DNA from: UBA11606 sp049437325
GTDB taxonomy: Bacteria; Actinomycetota; Acidimicrobiia; Acidimicrobiales; Aldehydirespiratoraceae
Length of the DNA: 19,794 nt
Reading direction: 5' to 3'
NCBI GenBank assembly: GCA_049437325.1
Contig: JBMTIM010000052.1
Location: 1-19,794, forward strand
Program-made: the position numbers and the translations under genes
Shown: positions 1 to 7,339 of the stretch, piece after piece
Position numbering within the stretch: position 1 is the first letter of the stretch
Layout: each line of letters begins with the position of its first letter
Notes under the pieces: generated by a model
Told to the model about the DNA's origin: nothing
Seen by the model: only the letters and a program-made list of their open reading frames with translations
Database searches by the model: none

Positions 1-582
1 TGCATCCGGTTCGAAACGCCGGTCGCGGAGATCGCCCCCGGACGAGTCACGACCGCAGTCGGGGGACACCTCGAGGCCGACCGGGTTGTGGTCGCCACCG
101 AGGGGCCCGGCGCAGCACAGCTCCTCGGACTCGAGCCCGTCGAATCGAACCCTGCGACCTGTGTCTGGTTCGCAGCAGCAGAACCACCCCACCGGCACCG
201 CTATCTGGTGCTCGACGGCACCGGCAACGGCCCGGCCCGCAACATCGCCGTCATGAGCAACGTTGCCCCCGAGTACAGCCCCGACGACACGGCGTTGATC
301 GCAGCAGCGTGTCCCGGTGTCGAGATGGACGACGCGGCGCCCTTGGTGCGCGCGCAACTGCGTGCCATCTGGGGGTCGAGCGTCGACGAGTGGACGCATC
401 TTCGCACCGACGTCATCGTTCACGGCCAACCAGCGCAGCCTCCGGGATTCTCACCGAAGCAGCGTGTGGCGCTGGGCGAGGGATTGTTCGTGTGTGGTGA
501 CCATCGCGACACGGCATCGATCCAGGGCGCGTTGTTCTCGGGTCGTCGGTGCGGCGAAGCCGTGCTGGCCAGTCTTGCCTGA
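1..582 (+). CDS. FAD-dependent oxidoreductase (amine oxidase-like), C-terminal part
   Basis: The reading frame is open from the first base, so the gene starts outside the window; 193 residues are visible. Near the end (about residues 159-187) is the pattern GLFVCGDHRDTASIQGA followed by SGRRCGEAVL. This is the usual C-terminal FAD-contacting segment of amine oxidase, protoporphyrinogen oxidase and phytoene desaturase-like flavoproteins. An earlier stretch, ADRVVVATEGPGAAQLL, matches the strand that closes the FAD domain in that superfamily. The N-terminal dinucleotide-binding GxGxxG is missing only because of the window edge. Substrate cannot be told. A GTG at position 88 could be mistaken for a start, but homologous-looking sequence runs upstream of it. 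The stop overlaps the start of the following oxygenase gene, so the two are probably co-transcribed. Confidence 0.8.
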   Translation, partial: CIRFETPVAEIAPGRVTTAVGGHLEADRVVVATEGPGAAQLLGLEPVESNPATCVWFAAAEPPHRHRYLVLDGTGNGPARNIAVMSNVAPEYSPDDTALIAAACPGVEMDDAAPLVRAQLRAIWGSSVDEWTHLRTDVIVHGQPAQPPGFSPKQRVALGEGLFVCGDHRDTASIQGALFSGRRCGEAVLASLA

Positions 583-1525
583 CCCTGCGAGCACCAGATC
601 ACTCGAGCTCGGCATCGTCGACCTCGATGCCGAGATCGGTCTGCAGGTCGAGTCCATGGATCGGGCCTGTTGCGAGTTGGGGTTCTTCCGGTTGCCGATC
701 GACACCGTCACCGCTCGCGTACGAGATGCGGCCTGGTCGACCGCGCTGCAGTTTTTTGCACTGGACGATGACGCAAAGGCCGCACTCGCGTTCCCCGAGC
801 CCGGCTATCCCTACGGCTACTCGCCGTTTCGGGCCGAGACTCTGGCCCGATCGCTCGACGACCGCAACGCAGAACCCGATCTGAAGGAATCCCTGTCGGT
901 CGGACCCGACTGTGGTGGCCCGCGAACGCCACTTCCCGGTGAGGAATGGATCTGCTCGTCGAGTCTGTGGCCCGACGAGGTGCCGGAGCTTCGCGACGCC
1001 TGGGTCGCCTACTACCGGGAACTCAGCGATGTTGCCGAACGACTCCTTTGTGTCATGGCGCTCGCCCTCGACCTTCCCGAGACCTACTTCGAGCCATTCG
1101 TGGATCGTCCGATCACCTCGATGCGGGCCATCCACTACCCGATTGCGTCGGCATCCGACACCGCACTGCGGGCCGGCGCACACACCGACTACGGAACGTT
1201 CACGATCTTGCGTACCGATGACGTCCCCGGGCTCGAGGTGCAGGACCGAGCCGGGCGGTGGCGCGCCATCGCGCCCGACCCCGACTGTTTCGTGGTCAAC
1301 CTCGGCGACACCATCGCCCAGTGGACCAACGACCGGTGGCGCTCCACGCTGCATCGGGTGGTACCCGGCGCCGCCGAGCGCCACTCGTTCGCCTTCTTCC
1401 ACATGGCCAATTGGGACGCCCGTATCGAGTGTCTCCCGACCTGCCTGGACCCCGGTTCTGTGCCGAACCACGAGCCGGTCGAGGCCGGCCCGTGGCTCAT
1501 GCGCAAATTCCAATCGACGGTGTGA
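575..1525 (+). CDS. 2-oxoglutarate/Fe(II)-dependent oxygenase, isopenicillin N synthase-like family
   Basis: From a TTG start at 575 the protein has 316 residues, normal for this family of soluble non-haem iron oxygenases. The iron triad is visible: His203 and Asp205 in HTDYGTFTIL and His260 in STLHRVV. Arg269 and Ser271 (RHSFAFF) form the RxS pair that binds the 2-oxoglutarate carboxylate. The N-terminal IVDLDAE and ACCELGFFRLP segments match the DIOX_N domain. That domain needs a start upstream of the ATG at 656, so I chose the TTG, which overlaps the preceding stop by 8 bases; an in-frame extension further upstream runs inside the flavoprotein gene and looks non-homologous. The family hydroxylates, desaturates or cyclises small molecules such as amino acids, purines and secondary metabolites. 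The actual substrate is unknown. Coupling to an FAD oxidoreductase suggests a two-step oxidation. Confidence 0.83.
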   Translation: MPDPASTRSLELGIVDLDAEIGLQVESMDRACCELGFFRLPIDTVTARVRDAAWSTALQFFALDDDAKAALAFPEPGYPYGYSPFRAETLARSLDDRNAEPDLKESLSVGPDCGGPRTPLPGEEWICSSSLWPDEVPELRDAWVAYYRELSDVAERLLCVMALALDLPETYFEPFVDRPITSMRAIHYPIASASDTALRAGAHTDYGTFTILRTDDVPGLEVQDRAGRWRAIAPDPDCFVVNLGDTIAQWTNDRWRSTLHRVVPGAAERHSFAFFHMANWDARIECLPTCLDPGSVPNHEPVEAGPWLMRKFQSTV

Positions 1526-1528
1526 TCC

Positions 1529-4327
1529 CTAGCGGCCGATCGTGACTGGGATGGAGGTGAGCTCTTTTTCGGGTGGCTCGAAGTGGGTGAGGTCGATGCC
1601 TTCGACCGCCGCCCTGTACTCCTCGAGGGTTGGTGTACGCCCGAGGATCGACGACAGCACGACGACCGGGGTCGATGCCAGCAACGATTCCCCCTTCTTG
1701 GTGGCGGAGTCCTTCACCACTCGACCCTGGAAGAGCCGCGTCGACGTCGCCATCACGGTGTCACCCGGCGCAGCCTTCTCCTGGTTGCCCATACAGAGAT
1801 TGCAACCCGGTCGCTCCAGATAGAGGATGTTCTCGTAGCCGGTTCGGGCAACGCTCTTCGGGTCGGAGTCGTCGAACTCGAAACCGGCGTAGCGGGCCAG
1901 CACGTCCCAGTCGCCCTCAGCCTTGAGTTCGTCGACGATGTTGTAGGTCGGCGGAGCGACCACGAGGGGCGCCTTGAACTCGACCGAGCCGTTGGCCTCT
2001 TCGAGGTTTCGCAGCATCTTGGCCAAGATCTGCATGTCGCCCTTGTGGACCATGCACGACCCGATGAAGCCCAGATCGACGGCTTTCGAGCCTTCGTAGT
2101 ACGACAGTTCACGAATGGTGTCGTGCGTGTAGCGCTTCGACGGGTCGTCGTTGTCGACGTCCGGGTCGGCGATCATCGGCTCGTCGATGATGTCGAGGTC
2201 GACGGTGAACTCGGCGTAGTACTCGGCGTCGGCATCGGGAGCCAGCGGTGGTTTCTCGCCGGTTCGGATCTCGTCGATACGCCGGTTGGCCTGCGCAACC
2301 AGGCCGCCGAGTACCTCGTTGTCGTTGTCCATGCCCTTGTCGATCATGACCTGGATGCGGTCTCGGGCGATCTCGAGCGACTCGATGAGCGTCTCGCTGT
2401 CGGAGATGCAGATCGAGGCCTTGGCCTTCATCTCTGCGGTCCAGTCGGTGAACGTGAATGCCTGGTCGGAGGCGAGGGTGCCGATATGCACCTCGATCAC
2501 TCGGCCCTGGAAGACGTTCTCACCGTCGAACTCCTTGAGCATCTGGGCCTGAGTTGCGTGGACGACGTCCCGGAAGTCCATGTAGGGCTTCATGTCACCT
2601 TTGAACGTGACCTTGACCGACTCCGGAATCGGCATCGAGGCCTCGCCGGTGGCAAGGGCAAGAGCGACGGTGCCGGAGTCGGCACCGAACGCCACGCCCT
2701 TCGACATGCGGGTGTGGGAGTCGCCACCGATGATGATCGCCCAGTCGTCGACGGTGATGTCGTTCAGGACCTTGTGGATCACGTCGGTCATCGGTGCGTA
2801 GCGGCTGTGTGGATCGCGGGCCGTGATCATTCCGAAGTCGCTCATGAACTTCATCAACCGCGGCGTGTTCTCCTGCGCCTTGGCATCCCAGACCGAGGCG
2901 GTGTGACAGCCCGACTGGTAGCCGGCATCGACGATCGGTGAGATGACGGTGGATGCCATCATCTCGAGTTCCTGTGAGGTCATCAGACCGGTCGTGTCTT
3001 GCGACCCGACGATGTTGACCTCGACTCGGGTGTAGGAACCGGCATGCAGGGTCGCCCCCGACGTGCCGACTGCATTGCGGTTGAAGATCTTTTCGACCGC
3101 AGTCAGACCTTGGCCCTCATGGGAGACCTCGGCCGCCGGGGCGTAGACCGCCGGTGCATCGATACCGAGGGTGGCCGCCGCGAAGGTCTGCAGCTTCTTG
3201 CCGAAGACGACGGCATAGGAGCCACCTGCCTTCATGAACTCGACCTTTTGGGGTGTGAACGCCGACGAGATGTCCATCAGCTCGGTGCCGTCGGAAGCGA
3301 GAAGCTTCTTGGTCCGAGTGTTGATGGTGAGAACGGTGCCGGTGTCGACCGAATAGGTCTGCTCGAGGACGGCTTCGCCGTCGGCGTCGACGATCAGTTC
3401 ACCGTCGGCGTCGAATTGGGTCACCCAGTTCTGCAGGTCGAGTCCGATCCCGCCGGTGACACCGACGGTGGTGAGAAAGATCGGAGAGATGCCGTTGGTG
3501 CCGGCCACGATGGGTGCGTAATTGATGAACGGTACGTACTCGCTCGCCGGTTTGCCGATCCACAGGGCCACGTTGTTGACGCCCGACATGCGCGACGAGC
3601 CGACGCCCATCGTGCCCTTCTCGGCGACCAGCATCACCCGCCTGTCGGGGTGCGCAGCTTGAAGATCGAGCAGGGCCTGCTGCTTGGCGGTGTCGTGTTC
3701 GAACATCGACTTGCCGTGCAACTCGCGGTCCGAGCGTGAATGGGCGTCGGCCCCCGGGGAGAGCAGATCGGTCGAGATGTCGCCGACCCCGGCAACGAAG
3801 GTGACAACCTCGATCTCGTCGTCGATGTCGGCGAGTCCGGTGAAGAACTCGGCGTGGGCGTAGCTCTCCAGCACCTCGGTGACGAGGGCGTTGCCGGCGT
3901 GATGGGCTTCCGCAAGCCGTGCCATGTCGGCTTCGTAGAGAAACACCTGGGTCTTGAGCACGTCGGCGGCCTGGCGTGAGATCTCGTCGTCGTCGCCGAG
4001 GAGCAGATCGAGCAGTACGTCGATCGATGGGCCGCCCTTCATGTGTGACAGCTGCTCGAAAGCCGATGCGGGGGAGATCCCGTCGATGGTCCGCGTACCG
4101 AGGATGATGTCCTTGAGCACCGTTGCCTTCAGGCCGGCTGCACTCGTCGTACCGGGAAGCACGTTGAACACGAAGAAGTCGAGGCAGTCGGCCCGATGCT
4201 CGCTGTCTGCGTTCTCCATGTGACCGACGATCTCGGCGAGCAGGTCGGCACCATCGACCGGCTTGGGATGGAGTCCGTGGAGCGCTCGATCGGCACTCTC
4301 GCTCAGGTACTCGTCATACAGACTCAT
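1529..4327 (-). CDS. acnB: Aconitate hydratase B / 2-methylisocitrate dehydratase
   Basis: The 932-residue protein converts citrate to isocitrate via cis-aconitate in the TCA cycle and, in many AcnB enzymes, also dehydrates 2-methylisocitrate in the methylcitrate pathway. The three [4Fe-4S] cysteines are present: Cys758 in FIGSCMVHKGD, and Cys842 and Cys845 in ERPGCNLCMGNQEKA. Other AcnB stretches include GGDSHTRMSKGVAFGADSG, SQDTTGLMTSQELE and GCHTASVW. It is longer than E. coli AcnB (865 residues) and reads like the long AcnB form I associate with Bacteroidota. The start is the ATG giving MSLYDEYL. An upstream in-frame ATG at 4384 adds 19 residues but lies too close to the likely promoter. 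A GAGG lies 11 bases upstream of the chosen ATG. The stop is only 3 bases from the convergent oxygenase stop. Confidence 0.96.
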   Translation of the reverse strand: MSLYDEYLSESADRALHGLHPKPVDGADLLAEIVGHMENADSEHRADCLDFFVFNVLPGTTSAAGLKATVLKDIILGTRTIDGISPASAFEQLSHMKGGPSIDVLLDLLLGDDDEISRQAADVLKTQVFLYEADMARLAEAHHAGNALVTEVLESYAHAEFFTGLADIDDEIEVVTFVAGVGDISTDLLSPGADAHSRSDRELHGKSMFEHDTAKQQALLDLQAAHPDRRVMLVAEKGTMGVGSSRMSGVNNVALWIGKPASEYVPFINYAPIVAGTNGISPIFLTTVGVTGGIGLDLQNWVTQFDADGELIVDADGEAVLEQTYSVDTGTVLTINTRTKKLLASDGTELMDISSAFTPQKVEFMKAGGSYAVVFGKKLQTFAAATLGIDAPAVYAPAAEVSHEGQGLTAVEKIFNRNAVGTSGATLHAGSYTRVEVNIVGSQDTTGLMTSQELEMMASTVISPIVDAGYQSGCHTASVWDAKAQENTPRLMKFMSDFGMITARDPHSRYAPMTDVIHKVLNDITVDDWAIIIGGDSHTRMSKGVAFGADSGTVALALATGEASMPIPESVKVTFKGDMKPYMDFRDVVHATQAQMLKEFDGENVFQGRVIEVHIGTLASDQAFTFTDWTAEMKAKASICISDSETLIESLEIARDRIQVMIDKGMDNDNEVLGGLVAQANRRIDEIRTGEKPPLAPDADAEYYAEFTVDLDIIDEPMIADPDVDNDDPSKRYTHDTIRELSYYEGSKAVDLGFIGSCMVHKGDMQILAKMLRNLEEANGSVEFKAPLVVAPPTYNIVDELKAEGDWDVLARYAGFEFDDSDPKSVARTGYENILYLERPGCNLCMGNQEKAAPGDTVMATSTRLFQGRVVKDSATKKGESLLASTPVVVLSSILGRTPTLEEYRAAVEGIDLTHFEPPEKELTSIPVTIGR

Positions 4328-4387
4328 GAAAATCCGGACCTCGATTCGGTGCTGCGGTGGACGGGACCGAACCCGCTCCAGCATCGA

Positions 4388-4393
4388 ATTGTA
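4388..4393 (-). promoter_or_regulatory. Candidate -10 box for acnB
   Basis: On the minus strand the hexamer TACAAT lies about 60 bases upstream of the acnB start codon, giving a predicted leader of roughly 50-55 bases that contains a GAGG. No clear TTGACA-like -35 is seen. Just upstream, AGCGCC occurs twice (4397-4402 and 4407-4412) at a 10-base period, which could be a regulator half-site pair or simply GC-rich sequence. The 127-base gap between the MFS stop and acnB is one of only two gaps over 100 bases in the window, consistent with a dedicated promoter. Confidence 0.45.
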
Positions 4394-4454
4394 GCCAGCG
4401 CCGCCGAGCGCCCCATCGGAGGGAAATGCGGTCGGTCGACCAGTCTTCGACGTG

Positions 4455-5624
4455 TCAGTGTGACTGCGGCGTCCGGATCGCCATCAGAAAGGCGACCGAG
4501 ACGAGGCCGGAACTCAGTGCCGTCCACTGGGCGGTCGTATGACCTGCTCGGTCGATGATGGCCCCGAGTGTCGGCGGGCCCAGCAGCCCGCCAACCCCTG
4601 CTGCGGTGTAGAGCGCGCCGAGCACACCCCCCATGCCGACCGTGCCGAACCGGTCTGCGATGATCGCAGGCGACAGCGAAATGAACCCGCCGTAGGACAC
4701 CCCCAGCGTCAGAGCGAAGGCGATCAGGATCGGATAGCTGGTGTCGGCGACGATCCACAGGACAAAGCTCAGCGCCAGGACGAAAAACGCACCGCGATAG
4801 AGGCGAAGCAGCCCGAATCGAACAGCGACCGCACCGAACCCGAGACGGCCGGCGACCGATGCCATGCCGATCAGACCGAGGAGAACGGCCGCCGAGCCGG
4901 AGCCACCAGTGGTGTCGATGTAGTCGGCCATGAAGACAAAGGGCGTGAAAAGCGCTGCTGACAGGAACACCGTCGACGCATACAGCAACCAGAAGTCGGG
5001 GCGGCCCCGCACTGCCTCACGAATCGGCATCGGCTGCTCAGAGCCACCGGGCGGTCGATGGGCGCCGATCGATGCAACGAGCAGCAAGATGCCGGCGGCG
5101 ACTGCCAAGCCCCGGTAGGCGTTGCGCCAGCCGTGTTCGTCGATGACCAACTCGATCACGGGCACGACGACGAGCGTGCCGACACCGATTCCTGCCACTG
5201 CCAGACCGATGGCAAGGGTACGGCCCCGCTCGAACCAGCCGCCGACGGCTGCCACCATCGGGACGTAGCAGCAGGCCACCCCGATACCGACGCCGAGGCC
5301 GTAGGTGGCATAGCCCAGCTCGAGCGAACCGACCTCGGCGGTGAGCATGAGACCGGCGAACATCGCCACCGCACCGGCCAGCACCACCGGGCGAGGTCCC
5401 ACCCGGTCGGCGATCCGGCCGGTGCCCATCCCGATCACGAAGTAGGCGAAGGTCGTGATCGAAAAGAAGAAGGCCGTTTCGGACCGGTCGGTCCCGAACT
5501 CGTCGGCCATGGGGCCGAAGAACTCACCGAAGCTGTACGCCACCCCGAACACGGTGAACATCGAGAGGAAGGCCGAGGCCACGACGACCCACGAGCGTGT
5601 CGAGTCGAGCTGGTCGGCGGTCAC
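4455..5624 (-). CDS. Major facilitator superfamily transporter
   Basis: The 389-residue protein is almost entirely hydrophobic, with about 12 predicted membrane segments, and sits in the cytoplasmic membrane. The MFS motif A between helices 2 and 3 is visible as GRIADRVGPRPVVLAGA (about residues 70-86), with a degenerate copy GRLGFGAVAVRFG in the second half. The motif GGWFERGRTLAIGLAVAGIGVG resembles the monocarboxylate transporter and oxalate:formate antiporter branch of the superfamily, so an organic-anion substrate is a reasonable guess, not a proven one. The GTG start overlaps the stop of the upstream metallo-hydrolase as GTGA, indicating translational coupling. The next gene in the same direction is acnB. 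Confidence 0.88.
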   Translation of the reverse strand: MTADQLDSTRSWVVVASAFLSMFTVFGVAYSFGEFFGPMADEFGTDRSETAFFFSITTFAYFVIGMGTGRIADRVGPRPVVLAGAVAMFAGLMLTAEVGSLELGYATYGLGVGIGVACCYVPMVAAVGGWFERGRTLAIGLAVAGIGVGTLVVVPVIELVIDEHGWRNAYRGLAVAAGILLLVASIGAHRPPGGSEQPMPIREAVRGRPDFWLLYASTVFLSAALFTPFVFMADYIDTTGGSGSAAVLLGLIGMASVAGRLGFGAVAVRFGLLRLYRGAFFVLALSFVLWIVADTSYPILIAFALTLGVSYGGFISLSPAIIADRFGTVGMGGVLGALYTAAGVGGLLGPPTLGAIIDRAGHTTAQWTALSSGLVSVAFLMAIRTPQSH

Positions 5625-6541
5625 CGGCTGCCGTCCAAGATGACGGTCGAGTCGAGGTAGTCGACGTCGACCAAGTCGGTGCGCGGCGCAACTCGGGCGA
5701 GTTCACGACGGATCGGTTCGATGTCGGTCTCGATCGAGAATCCCGGCATCCATCGATCGTGGTGCGTGAGCACGACCTTCTTCGGGTCCAGCAACTCGAC
5801 TTGCCGCCCGACGAACTCGGCGAGCGATCCCTGCACGGGTTCGCCATCGATGTTGCCGCGACCGGCTGCCCCGATCAACGCCACGTCGGGTCGGAGACTG
5901 CGCATGATGCCGGACCAGTGGCCCGACGTGTCCTGAAAAAAGATCGATCCATCCGGGGTGTCGAACACGAACACCAGCGCCCCGCCGTCGCCGCGAGGGC
6001 TGTGGCCAGGTGTGCTCGCCGAGAGGTGGTCGACGGTCTCGTCGCCCAGCGTCTGAAACCACTCGTACAGCTCGGCGATCTTCGCTTGCTGCTCGTGCCA
6101 GGTGACGCCGAGATCACCGAGACAGACGACATCGGACTGGGCCATCTCGGCCTGCGTCCAGACACACGAGTGCTGGCTCGGGTACACACCGACGGTCACG
6201 CCATTGCCGAGATCGATCGTCTCGCCGCCCGCCACGCAGATCATCCGCTCGGCCGAGACACCGGCCTCTTCCATGATTCGAACCGACTCGTAGTTGGCGA
6301 TCAGGGTCGCATCGGTGTTGGCCATGATCCGTTCGGCGCCCCAGAGGTGATCGAAGTGGGCATGACCGACCACGATCCAGTCGCATTCGTGCACGTCGTC
6401 GGCGGTGTAGGTGCGGCCGTCGGGGTGGCGAGGTCCGGCAGCGCTCGGCACCCGGTCGACATAGGCATCGAGCATGATCGTCATCCCTGCGGTCTTCAGA
6501 GCAAAGGTGGCGCAGCCATACCAGTCGAGGGTGGTCGTCAT
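5621..6541 (-). CDS. Metallo-beta-lactamase-fold hydrolase
   Basis: This 306-residue protein carries the signature metal-binding motif HxHxDH at His60-Ala-His62-Phe-Asp64-His65 (GHAHFDHLWG). Further candidate ligands are His124 (PSQHSCVW), the Asp in FFQDTSGHW and the histidines in VLTHHDRW near the C terminus. The fold binds one or two zinc or other divalent metals and cleaves esters, lactones, thioesters or phosphodiesters; the order of motifs looks most like the general UlaG/YycJ-type hydrolases rather than true beta-lactamases. There is no signal peptide, so it is probably cytoplasmic. It is the first gene of a run with an MFS transporter, coupled by a GTGA overlap, so it may process a compound the transporter moves. 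Substrate unknown. Confidence 0.85.
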   Translation of the reverse strand: MTTTLDWYGCATFALKTAGMTIMLDAYVDRVPSAAGPRHPDGRTYTADDVHECDWIVVGHAHFDHLWGAERIMANTDATLIANYESVRIMEEAGVSAERMICVAGGETIDLGNGVTVGVYPSQHSCVWTQAEMAQSDVVCLGDLGVTWHEQQAKIAELYEWFQTLGDETVDHLSASTPGHSPRGDGGALVFVFDTPDGSIFFQDTSGHWSGIMRSLRPDVALIGAAGRGNIDGEPVQGSLAEFVGRQVELLDPKKVVLTHHDRWMPGFSIETDIEPIRRELARVAPRTDLVDVDYLDSTVILDGSR

Positions 6542-6564
6542 GAGCCGGATCCTGACACACCCGC

Positions 6565-6570
6565 TACCGT
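6565..6570 (+). promoter_or_regulatory. -10 hexamer TACCGT, leaderless type
   Basis: TACCGT is followed by exactly 6 bases and then the ATG at 6577. Transcription normally starts about 6-7 bases after the -10 box, so the predicted transcript would begin at or next to the start codon. No Shine-Dalgarno sequence is present in the 35-base divergent gap. No convincing -35 is seen. Confidence 0.5.
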
Positions 6571-6576
6571 CCGGGC

Positions 6577-7302
6577 ATGGCCATCATCGAGGAAATCATC
6601 GACATCGACACCGTCGACGGGCCCATGGCCGTCGTTCGCAAGCACCCCGACGGCGGCAGCGACAAACGGGTGGTGATCTTCATGGATGCGCCGGGTATCC
6701 GGCCGTCATTGCACGAGTTCGCCGCCCGACTGGCCGACGCGGGCTACGACGTCGCCATGCCCGACCTCTGGCACCGTCATGGCCGATTGATCGGCTACGA
6801 ACCGGCCGACATCGTCGCCGATCCGAGCCGGCGGGCCCATATCGGTGAAATGCTCGGATCGCTCGACGACGCCGAGGTCCGGACCGATCGCGATGCGGCG
6901 CTCGCTGCCGTCGGGTGGCAAGACGGGTCTGCCGGTGTGATCGGGTTCTGTCTCGGTGCTCGCTACGTGCACAAGGCGATGCAGGAGTTGCCCGACCGGT
7001 TCGTCGTCGGAGCGATGTGGCACCCGTCGTTCCTCACCGACGACACCGATGCATCGCCGCATCTCACAGTCGATGCGATCGGTGAACTGTGGATCGGTAT
7101 CGGCGACGCCGACGAGGTCCAGTCGATCGAGATGCACCAGCGGTACTTCGCCGCAGCAAAGGGTCGCGACAACATCACGCTGCGCATCTTCGAGGGAGCC
7201 GATCACGGCTACACGTGGCCGGTCAGCCCGAACTATCACGAAGAAGCTGCGACTGTCGGCTGGACCGAGACACTGACCCGGTTCGAGCGTCTGTTGGGCT
7301 GA
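6577..7302 (+). CDS. Dienelactone hydrolase family protein
   Basis: The 241-residue alpha/beta hydrolase has the dienelactone hydrolase nucleophile elbow with cysteine in place of serine: Cys125 in GVIGFCLGARY. The other triad members are an Asp in IGIGDADEV (Asp177 or Asp179) and His210 in EGADHGYTWP. Length and order match the DLH family (usually 230-260 residues). Classical members open dienelactones in the chlorocatechol branch of the beta-ketoadipate pathway, but no other genes of that pathway lie nearby, so the substrate here is open. The gene is a single-gene unit that diverges from the metallo-hydrolase gene across 35 bases. Its ATG was chosen because the family's N terminus (an EEIIDIDTVDGPM-type segment) begins directly there. 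Confidence 0.88.
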   Translation: MAIIEEIIDIDTVDGPMAVVRKHPDGGSDKRVVIFMDAPGIRPSLHEFAARLADAGYDVAMPDLWHRHGRLIGYEPADIVADPSRRAHIGEMLGSLDDAEVRTDRDAALAAVGWQDGSAGVIGFCLGARYVHKAMQELPDRFVVGAMWHPSFLTDDTDASPHLTVDAIGELWIGIGDADEVQSIEMHQRYFAAAKGRDNITLRIFEGADHGYTWPVSPNYHEEAATVGWTETLTRFERLLG

Positions 7303-7339
7303 GGACGAGCAGCTCTGGGCAGGTTTGCCGAGCCCTCGC

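Noticed and set aside
599..1513. 304-codon minus-strand open frame opposite the 2-oxoglutarate oxygenase
   Set aside because: It is antisense to a gene with a full iron and 2-oxoglutarate motif set; its translation shows no domain and is an effect of high G+C codon bias.
1583..2941. 452-codon plus-strand open frame opposite acnB
   Set aside because: Antisense shadow of a clear aconitase; translation is rich in Val, Asp, Gly and Arg with no recognisable motif.
4434..4441. GGTCGACC palindrome after the MFS gene as an operator
   Set aside because: An eight-base GC-rich palindrome is expected by chance here, and it is not repeated near another promoter.
7303..7339. Possible terminator between the convergent dienelactone hydrolase and EthA-like genes
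   Set aside because: Only a 4-base inverted repeat with a one-base loop was seen and no T-run on either strand.
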